Below, piece by piece: positions 5,242-11,837 of a stretch of DNA of 11,837 nt (the stretch's first letter is position 1; every line of letters starts with the position of its first letter). A program made the translations under genes and the position numbers. Under the pieces are notes generated by a model that was not told the DNA's origin, searched no databases, and worked only from the letters and a program-made list of their open reading frames with translations. Source of the DNA: Bacteroidales bacterium (GTDB taxonomy: Bacteria; Bacteroidota; Bacteroidia; Bacteroidales; UBA7960). The DNA lies in contig DMJL01000193.1 in NCBI GenBank assembly GCA_003451785.1, positions 1 through 11,837 on the forward strand, written 5' to 3'.

Positions 5242-6367
5242 GGTTAAGAAAATTAAATTGTAGGGATTGGTCCCAGTCCTTCCAGATTACTTCGTAACCT
5301 TGCTTTTCGATAGCTTCTCTGACAACCTGTGCCGGTCGATTGTCAATCACTGCAAACTGTTCCACTTCACTAATCTGCTTGGCATAGCCTCCTGGTACAG
5401 TTTTAGACCCTGCACTCATCAGGGTTATGCCCAGACTAAAAACATTATCGCGGAAAACAGGAGTTTCGCGTGTTGAAAGCGACAATTCCAGCTCTTGATC
5501 GAAAATTCTGAACGCAAGAATAAGTTGCAACAAGTTGCGGTCTGTTACGAGGTAATTTGGTTCAAAACTGCCCGGGAAATGCCTTAACCTAGGAAAAGAA
5601 ATGCTATATTTGGATTTCCAGTACTTTTTTTCAAGATACCTAATGTGCATTGCTGCAAAAAAACCTTCGGTTCGCCAGTCTTCGAGCCCCAACAGGCAGC
5701 CTAAACCGATTTTATGTATTCCTGCCATGCCAAGCCTGTCTGGGGTCTCCAACCGGTATCTGAAATTTGCCTTTACCCCCCCCGGATGATACTCCGGATA
5801 CCGTGTTTGGCTGTAAGTTTCCTGGTAAATATAAACTGCATAAAGACCCTCCTCATACATGGTGCGATATTCCTCGGTGCTCATTGGAGCCACTTCTGCC
5901 GAAATGCAATGAAAATGCGGCCGGATAAGTCTGATGGCTTCTTTAAGGTATTTGAATCCGCAGTTTTTCGGGTGCTCACCCGTTACCAGCAAGATATGCT
6001 CAAAGCCAAGTGCCTTTATGGCATTTATCTCTTCAATGATCTGGTCATGGTTTAGCGTTACGCGACCTACACGATTGTTGCTGTTGAAGCCACAATATAC
6101 GCATTGGTTGGTACAATCATTCGAAAGGTATAGTGGCACATAAAACTGAATGGTTTTGCCAAACCTTTTCTGTGTAAGTTGTTGACTAAGCTTGGCCATT
6201 TCTTCGAGGTGCCTTTCGGCTGCCGGCGACACCAAAGCCTTGAAATCCTCAATATTGCGGTAGGGCTTGCCAAGTGCAACCAGCACATCCTGTTCGGTTT
6301 TGGCAAGGATAGAAGCCTTTACTTCTTCCCAATCATACTGCCGATGCACATCATAAAAAGTTTCCAT
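5231..6367 (-). CDS. thiH: ThiH, 2-iminoacetate synthase (radical SAM tyrosine lyase)
   Basis: A 378-residue radical SAM enzyme. It cleaves L-tyrosine to dehydroglycine (2-iminoacetate) and p-cresol, giving ThiG its glycine-derived atoms. The [4Fe-4S] motif is Cys85-x3-Cys89-x2-Cys92 within SNDCTNQCVYCGFNSNN. ThiH-specific stretches include ILLVTGEHP, YQETYSQTRYPEYHP, GMAGIHKIGLGCLLGLEDWR and SISFPRLRHFPG. Length is normal for the family. The enzyme is oxygen-sensitive, so its use instead of the oxidase ThiO points to anaerobic or microaerobic growth. It is separated from thiG by 154 bp, the largest internal gap of the operon, and overlaps thiF by 11 bp. No Shine-Dalgarno sequence precedes the ATG. 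Confidence 0.97.
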   Translation of the reverse strand: METFYDVHRQYDWEEVKASILAKTEQDVLVALGKPYRNIEDFKALVSPAAERHLEEMAKLSQQLTQKRFGKTIQFYVPLYLSNDCTNQCVYCGFNSNNRVGRVTLNHDQIIEEINAIKALGFEHILLVTGEHPKNCGFKYLKEAIRLIRPHFHCISAEVAPMSTEEYRTMYEEGLYAVYIYQETYSQTRYPEYHPGGVKANFRYRLETPDRLGMAGIHKIGLGCLLGLEDWRTEGFFAAMHIRYLEKKYWKSKYSISFPRLRHFPGSFEPNYLVTDRNLLQLILAFRIFDQELELSLSTRETPVFRDNVFSLGITLMSAGSKTVPGGYAKQISEVEQFAVIDNRPAQVVREAIEKQGYEVIWKDWDQSLQFNFLNHAH

Positions 6368-6522
6368 ACGGATTGCTGATTATTCTTGGAGAAGGAGTAA
6401 TTTTTTTATTTTACAAAGTCATTCTTGTACTCGGCTCATGTTCATTTCTTAGGTACCTCTAAAGCTACTTATGTTTTTGTCTGAGATTTTGAGAGCGCAA
6501 AAGTGTATCAGGCAATTTGAAG

Positions 6523-7308
6523 TTAGATGTTGCTTAAAAATGCCGTAAATGGACTTGTGGCTTCTCCGTGTCTGCCTCTTGGTGCCAATTGTGCTTCGAA
6601 GGCAATACGCCCTGCCTCTACAGCCAGCTTGAAAGCCAAAGCCATTGCAGTCGGATTTGACGATACGGCTATAGCAGTATTTACGAGTACGGCATCAGCT
6701 CCCAGTTCGAGTGCCTCGGCGGCATGAGAAGGTGCCCCCAGCCCTGCATCAACAATTACTGGTACTTGGGTTTGCTCAATGATGATGCGCAAAAAGTCGC
6801 GGGTTTGCAGTCCCTGGTTCGACCCAATGGGCGAGCCTAAGGGCATCACTGCGGCCGCCCCAGCATCCTCAAGCTTCTTGCACAAAACCGGGTCGGCATG
6901 GATATATGGAAGCACTACAAAGCCTTCTTTGACTAGCAGGGCTGTGGCCTTCAAGGTTTCCTCCCCATCGGGCAAAAGGTATTTTGGGTCAGGATGTATC
7001 TCTAATTTCACCCAATGAGTGCCTAAGGCTTCGCGCGCCAACATACAAGCAAATACAGCCTCTTCGGCGTTGCGCACTCCCGAAGTGTTTGGTAGCAGAT
7101 TAATTCGAGGATGCTTGAGGTAGCTTGTCAGATCGTCGTCAGATGCGCCAATGTCAACCCTTCGCAAAGCTACTGTAACCAATTCTGAACCCGAAGCCAG
7201 AACGGCCTCCGCCATGATTTGGTTTGAACTAAACTTGCCAGTCCCGATAAACAAACGCGAATGAAACTCCTTTCCGGCTATGATTAAAGGCTTTATGGTA
7301 TTACTCAT
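6523..7308 (-). CDS. thiG: ThiG, thiazole synthase
   Basis: A 261-residue TIM-barrel enzyme. It makes the thiazole phosphate carboxylate from deoxyxylulose 5-phosphate, dehydroglycine and the ThiS thiocarboxylate. The active-site Schiff-base lysine is Lys101 in WVKLEIH. Other family stretches are SRLFIGTGKF, LLPNTSGVRNAEEAV, AAVMPLGSPIGSNQG, VDAGLGAPSHAAEALELGADAVLVNTAIA and the C-terminal PRGRHGEATSPF. Its start overlaps the thiE stop in a 4-bp ATGA junction (7305-7308), which suggests coupled translation. Length is normal for the family. Confidence 0.98.
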   Translation of the reverse strand: MSNTIKPLIIAGKEFHSRLFIGTGKFSSNQIMAEAVLASGSELVTVALRRVDIGASDDDLTSYLKHPRINLLPNTSGVRNAEEAVFACMLAREALGTHWVKLEIHPDPKYLLPDGEETLKATALLVKEGFVVLPYIHADPVLCKKLEDAGAAAVMPLGSPIGSNQGLQTRDFLRIIIEQTQVPVIVDAGLGAPSHAAEALELGADAVLVNTAIAVSSNPTAMALAFKLAVEAGRIAFEAQLAPRGRHGEATSPFTAFLSNI

Positions 7309-7964
7309 GGGATATTTTTAATCTGATTGTTTAAAACAGTTTTATTTACAAATTGTCTGATGTTTCCTGCAAATAGCTCATGCACACTAACTGCCCCCGA
7401 CACGGCTAATCCATGCAGCCCCACATTAAGTAATTGCTCAATGTCGCTTACGGTTATACCACCAATTGCTATGATGGGAATACTAATTTCTAACTCTTTA
7501 AGTCTTTCCATTACTTCTGTATAACCATCCAGTCCAAGGATAGGGCTTAGGTTTTTTTTGGATGTAGTGTACCTGAAAGGACCCAGACCAATATAATCCA
7601 CCTCTTCGTCAACTAACCTTATTATGTCATCGAAAGTGTTGGCAGTACCACCTATAATTGCCTCATATCCCAAAATTTGCCTAGCTCGCGACGGTTGCAT
7701 ATCGTCCTTTCCTAAATGCACCCCGTGGGCACCTGTTGCACGGGCTATTTCAGGATGGTCGTTGATTATCAGAATGCCATTGTGTATGTTGGCTTCTGCT
7801 AAGGATTTACGCGCTTCTTCTTCTATTTGTGTGGCAGAATGTCCTTTCATGCGAAGCTGTACCCACCTGCAACCATTCATATAGGCCAATTTGGCAAGTT
7901 CAGCATAGCTATGGAGGTGATGCTGACCGGTTATATATTGAAACTTTTCAATTTGCTTGTTCAT
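7305..7964 (-). CDS. thiE: ThiE, thiamine phosphate synthase
   Basis: A 219-residue TIM-barrel enzyme that couples hydroxymethylpyrimidine pyrophosphate to thiazole phosphate. It keeps the catalytic and binding residues expected of a working ThiE: VQLRMK (35-40), the IND motif (67-69), GVHLGKDDM (81-89), GGTANT (105-110), YIGLGPFRYTTSKKN (124-138) and IPIIAIGGI (162-170). Its start lies inside the end of thiD, with a 17-bp overlap, and its stop overlaps thiG. Of the two ThiE-fold proteins in this operon, this is the canonical one. Confidence 0.96.
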   Translation of the reverse strand: MNKQIEKFQYITGQHHLHSYAELAKLAYMNGCRWVQLRMKGHSATQIEEEARKSLAEANIHNGILIINDHPEIARATGAHGVHLGKDDMQPSRARQILGYEAIIGGTANTFDDIIRLVDEEVDYIGLGPFRYTTSKKNLSPILGLDGYTEVMERLKELEISIPIIAIGGITVSDIEQLLNVGLHGLAVSGAVSVHELFAGNIRQFVNKTVLNNQIKNIP

Positions 7965-8715
7965 TGCGATAATGGTAACCTAGATTCAAATTGTTGCTCA
8001 GAATGAATTGTTCTGTATAATTTTTTGCTTTTCGGCAGGCATCTTCCAGATAGTTACCTCTAGCAAGGTGTGCGATTATGGCTGCCGACAATACACAGCC
8101 GGTTCCATGCTTTGACCTACCCCCGAAATGGTTGCCTGGTAATTCGGTACTTACCCGTTTGTCCAGCAGCAAGTCGCTTCCATAATGGTCGGGTCTATGC
8201 CCTCCTTTTATCAAAACAGGGCAGTGTTCGCTCATATCCATAATTTGCGGTAAGCCGCCCGCCCAAAGCGTCATGGCTTCAGTCCAGTTTGGTGTGATTA
8301 GCGACAATTGTCCTAAAATCTTTGTCTGGATAATTTGTTGCTCTTTATGAAAACAAAACCCCGAAGAACTTTTTATAATGGGGTCCCATACGATTTGCAC
8401 CGCCGGATTGAGTTTTTTTAGTAATCTCACCACACGCTCCATGCTTTTAAAATCTTTGATTAGCCCTATCTTGACATGGGTGGGGCAATATTTGGCAAAA
8501 AGGGTTCCAATCTGGTAATGCAGCTTCTTTTGCTCAATCCAATCAACCCCAAAAAACTCCGAATCTATCTGGAAGGTGTTCGAAGTAGCGGCTGCCAGAC
8601 CATAAACCCCCAATGCTTCAAAAGTTTTAATATCGGCAAGTATGCCCGCCCCTCCCGAAGGGTCGAATCCTGCTATGGTTATCACAACAGGTCTGTTTTG
8701 AAGGGGATTAGGCAT
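7948..8715 (-). CDS. thiD: ThiD, hydroxymethylpyrimidine/phosphomethylpyrimidine kinase
   Basis: A 255-residue ribokinase-fold enzyme that phosphorylates HMP and HMP phosphate to HMP pyrophosphate, one of the two substrates of ThiE. It shows the N-terminal ITIAGFDPSGGAGILADIKTF (13-33), KIGLI (82-86), the VWDP strand (109-112), LITPN (139-143), KGGH (170-173) and the anion-hole motif HGTGC (203-207) with Cys207. The gene overlaps thiE by 17 bp. A 79-bp gap containing an inverted repeat separates it from the TenI-like gene upstream. It is a single-domain protein, not one of the known ThiD-ThiE fusions. Confidence 0.96.
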   Translation of the reverse strand: MPNPLQNRPVVITIAGFDPSGGAGILADIKTFEALGVYGLAAATSNTFQIDSEFFGVDWIEQKKLHYQIGTLFAKYCPTHVKIGLIKDFKSMERVVRLLKKLNPAVQIVWDPIIKSSSGFCFHKEQQIIQTKILGQLSLITPNWTEAMTLWAGGLPQIMDMSEHCPVLIKGGHRPDHYGSDLLLDKRVSTELPGNHFGGRSKHGTGCVLSAAIIAHLARGNYLEDACRKAKNYTEQFILSNNLNLGYHYRNEQAN

Positions 8716-8745
8716 ATCGAATTAAAATTTTGAAATCGCGTTATT

Positions 8746-8782
8746 ATTGCCAACAGATAGTCAGGTTTTTTTCATTGGCAAT
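8746..8782. repeat. 8-bp perfect inverted repeat in the gap between the TenI-like gene and thiD
   Basis: ATTGCCAA at 8746-8753 pairs with TTGGCAAT at 8775-8782 across a 21-nt loop. In the operon mRNA this would form a modest hairpin inside the 79-nt intercistronic gap. There is no U-tract immediately after the stem on the transcribed strand, so termination is unlikely. An mRNA processing or stability role is possible but unproven. Confidence 0.35.
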
Positions 8783-8794
8783 GCTAAAGCGAAC

Positions 8795-9406
8795 CTATCT
8801 TTTTGAAATAGCATTGAATTTGAGAAAGAGTTGCAAAAGTTCACCGTAGCTCCGACCACTTATAAATGGCACCCATATTGCACCCAACACGGCAAAGTCA
8901 TCGAATCCCATTTCAAGAGCCTTTGGAGCGGTATTAATATCAATTCCCCCAAGGGCAATGTATTTTATCATGGGTCTTTTGTTTTCCTTCAGGTGTCGTT
9001 CTGGCTCTCCTGGTTCCCAGTAATTCTGATAGTCCTCTTTGGAAATACTTTGAAAAACAGGGCTAAGCATGAGTTGGTCAATACCATCGGGCATACCGGC
9101 TATTTCTTCGATACCATGCACAGGCCAACATTTAAAACCATTGATGTTTAAATATTTCTTGTACGATCGCTTGCTTTGCCCCGAAAAATGTATTCCCCTA
9201 CAAAAAAATTCCTGCATAAGGGCAAATCCTTGGTGCAACATGATGCGTCCATGATACTCATACTTGATACCTTGCAGGAATGCACTAAGGTCTTTGTCCG
9301 AAATGCCGGGCTTGCGCACATGGAGTATTTCAAGACCTTCTTCAAAAAGCAGGTTCAGGAACTCGTGTTCACCTTTAAGGTTTTCTGGCCAGGTTAAGAG
9401 TATCAT
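8795..9406 (-). CDS. Divergent ThiE/TenI-family protein, probable thiazole tautomerase-like
   Basis: A 203-residue protein with the ThiE/TenI TIM-barrel pattern. Visible family stretches are LHVRKP (28-33), CRGIHFSG (69-76), LMLSPVFQSISKEDY (112-126) and YIALGGI (149-155). Several ThiE residues are altered. The IND motif is replaced by MLHQ (56-59), and GVHLGxxD by GIHFSGQS, losing the aspartate. No GGxxxT loop is evident. Since a canonical thiE lies two genes downstream, this copy is probably not the main coupling enzyme. Its place beside thiG and thiC suits a TenI role, aromatising the thiazole product of ThiG, or a regulatory role. It starts 12 bp after the thiC stop. The family assignment is firm, the activity is inferred. 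Confidence 0.8.
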   Translation of the reverse strand: MILLTWPENLKGEHEFLNLLFEEGLEILHVRKPGISDKDLSAFLQGIKYEYHGRIMLHQGFALMQEFFCRGIHFSGQSKRSYKKYLNINGFKCWPVHGIEEIAGMPDGIDQLMLSPVFQSISKEDYQNYWEPGEPERHLKENKRPMIKYIALGGIDINTAPKALEMGFDDFAVLGAIWVPFISGRSYGELLQLFLKFNAISKR

Positions 9407-9418
9407 GTTAATAGTGTT

Positions 9419-11236
9419 TTATGATTTCAAATACATTTCTTTGCCTGCTTGCCTGAACTCATCTGCTTTTTCTGCAAGTTTTGAGGCTAAGGCTTTCACC
9501 TGGTGCGAAGTTCGCATGGCGCAGAAATGCTCTCCGCACATGGAGCAAAAGTGAGCCATTTTATACCCTTCGTCGGGCAAGGTGGAATCGTGAAAACTCA
9601 TTGCCTTTTCGGGGTCTAATGCAAGTGCAAACTGGTCTTTCCATCGGAACTCGAACCTTGCCTTGCTCATAGCATTGTCGCGAATCTGAGCACCCGGAAA
9701 TCCTTTAGCAAGATCGGCTGCGTGTGCAGCAAGTTTGAAGGTTATTACCCCCTCGCGCACATCATTCTTGTCGGGTAGTCCCAAATGCTCCTTTTGGGTA
9801 ACATAGCATAACATGGAGGTGCCGTACCAGGCGATCATGCTTCCGCCTATGGCCGAAGTGATATGGTCGTAACCCGGTGCAATGTCCGACACTAATGGCC
9901 CAAGGGTGTAAAAAGGTGCTTCTCCACAGTATTTAAGCTGCAAATCCATGTTTTCTTTTATCATTTGCATCGGGACATGGCCTGGGCCTTCAATCATAAT
10001 TTGCACGAAATGCTTTCGTGCTATTTCTGCCAACTCTCCGGCAATTTTAAGTTCGCCTAACTGTGCCATGTCGTTGGCATCGGCAATGGAGCCAGGCCTG
10101 AGTCCGTCGCCCAGCGAAATACCAGCATCATACTGAGCAAGTATCTCACAGATTTCGTCGAAGTGAGTATATAGGAAATTCTCTTTGTGATGAGCGAGGC
10201 ACCACTTGGCCATGATCGAACCGCCTCTTGATACAATTCCTGTACGACGATTTATAGTAAGCGGGACATGCCGCAGCAGCAAGCCAGCATGGATAGTAAA
10301 ATAATCAACCCCCTGCTCGCATTGCTCAATAAGGGTGTCCTTGTAGATTTCCCATGTGAGGTCTTCGACCACCCCAGCAACTTTTTCCAGAGCTTGATAA
10401 AGAGGCACCGACCCAACCGGAACGGGAGAATTGCGGATAATCCATTCGCGGGTTTCATGAATGTTTTTTCCGGTAGAGAGGTCCATGATGGTATCGGCTC
10501 CCCAGCGAAATGCCCACACAGCCTTTTCAACCTCCTCCTCAATTCCTGATGTAGTGGGTGAATTGCCTAAGTTGGCATTGATCTTCACCAGAAAGTTGCG
10601 TCCAATGATCATTGGCTCCGATTCAGGATGGTTAATGTTGGCCGGAATAATTGCCCTTCCTGCAGCAATCTCATCACGCACAAACTCAGGGGTAATGTGC
10701 GATAAAGGAATCCTCGCTCCGAAGGCTTCGCCAGGATGTTGAACTTCATTTTGGCGGTATTCGTCAATTCGACTGTTTTCTCGTATAGCCACATACTCCA
10801 TCTCAGGAGTGATAAAACCTTGCTTAGCGTAATAATACTGTGTAGGTGTATTTCCTGCTATGGCTCGCAAAGGTTTTATGTTGGATTTGGGAAACCTGAT
10901 ATTGTTCAATGTATCGTCGGCCAAGCGATGTCGACCGTATTCCGAACTAAGACCTTTCAGCGGCTCCACATCGCCACGCCCAAGAATCCATTGTTTGCGT
11001 ATTTCTGGCACACCTTTACAAAGGTCAACACGATAACCCGCGTCGGTGTAGGGACCGGAAGTATCATAAACCGTTACGGGATAGTTTTTTTCTCGGGCGC
11101 CATCTGCATGAATGGTATCGGATAATTCAATTTCGCGCATAGCAACACTAATGTCATGCAAATCACCATGGACATGAATTTTTTTTGACTTGGGAAAGGC
11201 ACCCTTAGTGATATTGTCTAAAATTTCGTATTTCAT
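9419..11236 (-). CDS. thiC: ThiC, phosphomethylpyrimidine synthase
   Basis: A 605-residue non-canonical radical SAM enzyme. It rearranges aminoimidazole ribotide (from purine synthesis) to HMP phosphate. The cluster-binding motif at the C-terminus is Cys564-x2-Cys567-x4-Cys572 (CSMCGEHFC). An N-terminal ThiC-associated region contains VTVYDTSGPYTD. Barrel motifs include GIEEEVEKAVWAFRWGADTI, DLSTGKNIHETREWI, RTGIVSRGGS, ISLGDGLRPGS and MIEGPGHVPM. Length is normal for the family. It starts 10 bp after the thiS stop, with GGAAG about 5 nt before the ATG as a plausible ribosome binding site. Expression is expected to follow the TPP riboswitch upstream of thiS. Confidence 0.98.
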   Translation of the reverse strand: MKYEILDNITKGAFPKSKKIHVHGDLHDISVAMREIELSDTIHADGAREKNYPVTVYDTSGPYTDAGYRVDLCKGVPEIRKQWILGRGDVEPLKGLSSEYGRHRLADDTLNNIRFPKSNIKPLRAIAGNTPTQYYYAKQGFITPEMEYVAIRENSRIDEYRQNEVQHPGEAFGARIPLSHITPEFVRDEIAAGRAIIPANINHPESEPMIIGRNFLVKINANLGNSPTTSGIEEEVEKAVWAFRWGADTIMDLSTGKNIHETREWIIRNSPVPVGSVPLYQALEKVAGVVEDLTWEIYKDTLIEQCEQGVDYFTIHAGLLLRHVPLTINRRTGIVSRGGSIMAKWCLAHHKENFLYTHFDEICEILAQYDAGISLGDGLRPGSIADANDMAQLGELKIAGELAEIARKHFVQIMIEGPGHVPMQMIKENMDLQLKYCGEAPFYTLGPLVSDIAPGYDHITSAIGGSMIAWYGTSMLCYVTQKEHLGLPDKNDVREGVITFKLAAHAADLAKGFPGAQIRDNAMSKARFEFRWKDQFALALDPEKAMSFHDSTLPDEGYKMAHFCSMCGEHFCAMRTSHQVKALASKLAEKADEFRQAGKEMYLKS

Positions 11237-11246
11237 AATATCTTCC

Positions 11247-11450
11247 TTACCCTCCCTTAGTTGCCCTGATTAGCAATACCTTGTCATTCTCTTTAAGAAA
11301 AGAGTCATTCCAATGCGATCTTTGAACTACCCTGTTGTTAATGGCCACGGCTAAGCCTTGAAGCTCTTCCACCCCAATTGCAGTTAGTAGCTCCGCAATA
11401 GTTGCACATTCGGGTGCTTCATGCAACTCGTCGTTTACAAATACTTGCAT
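11247..11450 (-). CDS. thiS: ThiS, sulfur carrier protein
   Basis: A 67-residue beta-grasp (ubiquitin-like) protein ending in the diagnostic Gly-Gly. ThiF adenylates the terminal glycine and sulfur transfer makes a thiocarboxylate, which ThiG uses for the thiazole ring. It shows the start MQVFVNDE, the LLTAIGV helix, VAINNRVV, and KVLLIRATKGG at the end. It is the first gene of the thiamine operon and lies about 60 nt after the TPP riboswitch. No Shine-Dalgarno sequence is visible. A small AT-rich hairpin (11456-11471) sits just before the start codon. Confidence 0.96.
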   Translation of the reverse strand: MQVFVNDELHEAPECATIAELLTAIGVEELQGLAVAINNRVVQRSHWNDSFLKENDKVLLIRATKGG

Positions 11451-11455
11451 ATTTC

Positions 11456-11471
11456 AACATTTTTAAATGTT
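11456..11471 (-). other. Small AT-rich hairpin just upstream of the thiS start
   Basis: The minus strand reads AACATTTAAAAATGTT, with complementary 7-nt ends, 5 nt before the thiS ATG. It could hinder ribosome access, and so might be part of the riboswitch expression platform. The stem is weak and AT-only except for one C-G pair per arm, so chance is possible. Confidence 0.3.
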
Positions 11472-11511
11472 AATCGTGCAGGCGCGTACTTAAGTTTTGG
11501 TGGATTATTTT

Positions 11512-11588
11512 TGCATTCCCTCGGCAGCATTATCTGCCCAGGTTCTACGGGTTTGATCTCAGCCTGAAATTTAAGGCACCCCTGAACT
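11512..11588 (-). promoter_or_regulatory. TPP riboswitch (THI element) controlling the thiamine operon
   Basis: The minus strand contains the conserved core in order. AGGGGTGCC is followed by the P3 arm GCCT...AGGC, then GGCTGAGATC, AACCCGTAGAACCTG, and a P5 stem GGCAG-ATAATG-CTGCC, ending GAGGGAATGC. GGGT pairs with ACCC as P2, and GTTC with GAAT as a short P1. CTGAGA and the ATAATG bulge are the residues that bind the pyrimidine and pyrophosphate of TPP in known structures. It lies about 60 nt before thiS. No intrinsic terminator follows it, so control may act on translation. High TPP would shut down the operon. Confidence 0.95.
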
Positions 11589-11599
11589 GAATTATAAGG

Positions 11600-11633
11600 C
11601 AAATGTACAATCTTTTCGGTCTTTGAGTTTAAA
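11600..11633 (-). promoter_or_regulatory. Candidate Bacteroidota promoter of the thiamine operon
   Basis: The minus strand has TACATTTG at 11600-11607, a perfect TAnnTTTG -7 box. A one-mismatch -33 element (TTTA for TTTG) lies at 11630-11633, 22 bp upstream. Transcription would begin near 11593, just ahead of the riboswitch P1 stem, exactly where it is needed. Confidence 0.65.
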
Positions 11634-11837
11634 ATCCACGGGGAATTCCTGTTAAAAAAACAAAAAAATGGGTTTGGCAATCACTCAATATAATCCAATT
11701 TTCTCAATGTGTAAAAAGTGCGGGTCTATCTATTTCTTTTCTTGAAGTTAAAATTTTTAGAAACCCCAAATTTCCAGATAGGGTTATATTTTGATTGCTA
11801 CAAATACCTATTCCCTATTTTTTCATCCGTAAATAAT
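11634..11837. other. Intergenic sequence at the right edge with no recognised gene
   Basis: This AT-rich stretch upstream of the thiamine promoter has no convincing coding region on either strand, no RNA gene and no clear repeat. A weak dyad, AACCC with GGGTT, lies around 11762-11785 and might belong to a terminator of a gene beyond the right edge, but the support is poor. Confidence 0.4.

Noticed and set aside
6450..6458. AGGTACCT palindrome in the thiG-thiH gap as an operator
   Set aside because: Only 8 bp, with no promoter elements in register; expected by chance often enough.
11591..11597. TTATAAT on the minus strand as a sigma70-type -10 box for the thiamine operon
   Set aside because: It would start transcription inside the riboswitch and remove the 5' side of its stems, whereas the TACATTTG box starts it just before the element.
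11435..11680. 81-codon open frame on the minus strand spanning the region upstream of thiS
   Set aside because: It runs straight through the TPP riboswitch and the candidate promoter, and its product resembles no family I know. The RNA element explains the sequence.

Overview
The window carries two gene clusters, both transcribed leftward on the minus strand. On the right is a complete thiamine biosynthesis operon, about 4537 to 11607 including its control region. On the left is a bacterial microcompartment (BMC) operon, from 4248 to beyond the left edge. The organism is most likely a member of the Bacteroidota, probably anaerobic or facultative. The evidence is two candidate promoters with the Bacteroidota -7 box (TAnnTTTG), mostly weak or absent Shine-Dalgarno sequences, the gene content and style of the thiamine operon, and the use of ThiH (oxygen-sensitive tyrosine lyase) rather than ThiO. 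The species cannot be named from the sequence alone.

Thiamine operon, read right to left: a Bacteroidota-type promoter and a TPP riboswitch (about 11512-11588), then thiS, thiC, a divergent ThiE/TenI-like gene, thiD, thiE, thiG, thiH and thiF. ThiF adenylates ThiS so that it can carry sulfur. ThiH supplies dehydroglycine, and ThiG builds the thiazole from it. The TenI-like protein may aromatise that thiazole. ThiC and ThiD make the pyrimidine pyrophosphate, and ThiE joins the two halves. Genes overlap or lie a few bases apart, except for gaps of 79 bp (tenI-like to thiD) and 154 bp (thiG to thiH).

BMC operon, read right to left after a 288-bp intergenic region with its own candidate promoter and dyads: BMC-H, double-stacked BMC-T, a second BMC-H, BMC-P, BMC-P, single-stack tandem BMC-T, CoA-acylating aldehyde dehydrogenase with an N-terminal targeting-like helix, and a third BMC-P cut by the left edge. 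Hexamers, two kinds of pseudohexameric trimer and three pentamers are enough to build a closed polyhedral shell. The aldehyde dehydrogenase shows that the cargo converts an aldehyde to an acyl-CoA. The enzyme that makes the aldehyde is not in the window and probably lies to the left, so the substrate cannot be assigned. The shell proteins resemble those of the Haliangium-type and Planctomycetes/Verrucomicrobia-type BMCs. The single-stack BMC-T also carries the PduT-type pore cysteine motif, which suggests an iron-sulfur cluster in the shell.

No tRNA, rRNA, CRISPR array, insertion sequence or integrase was recognised.
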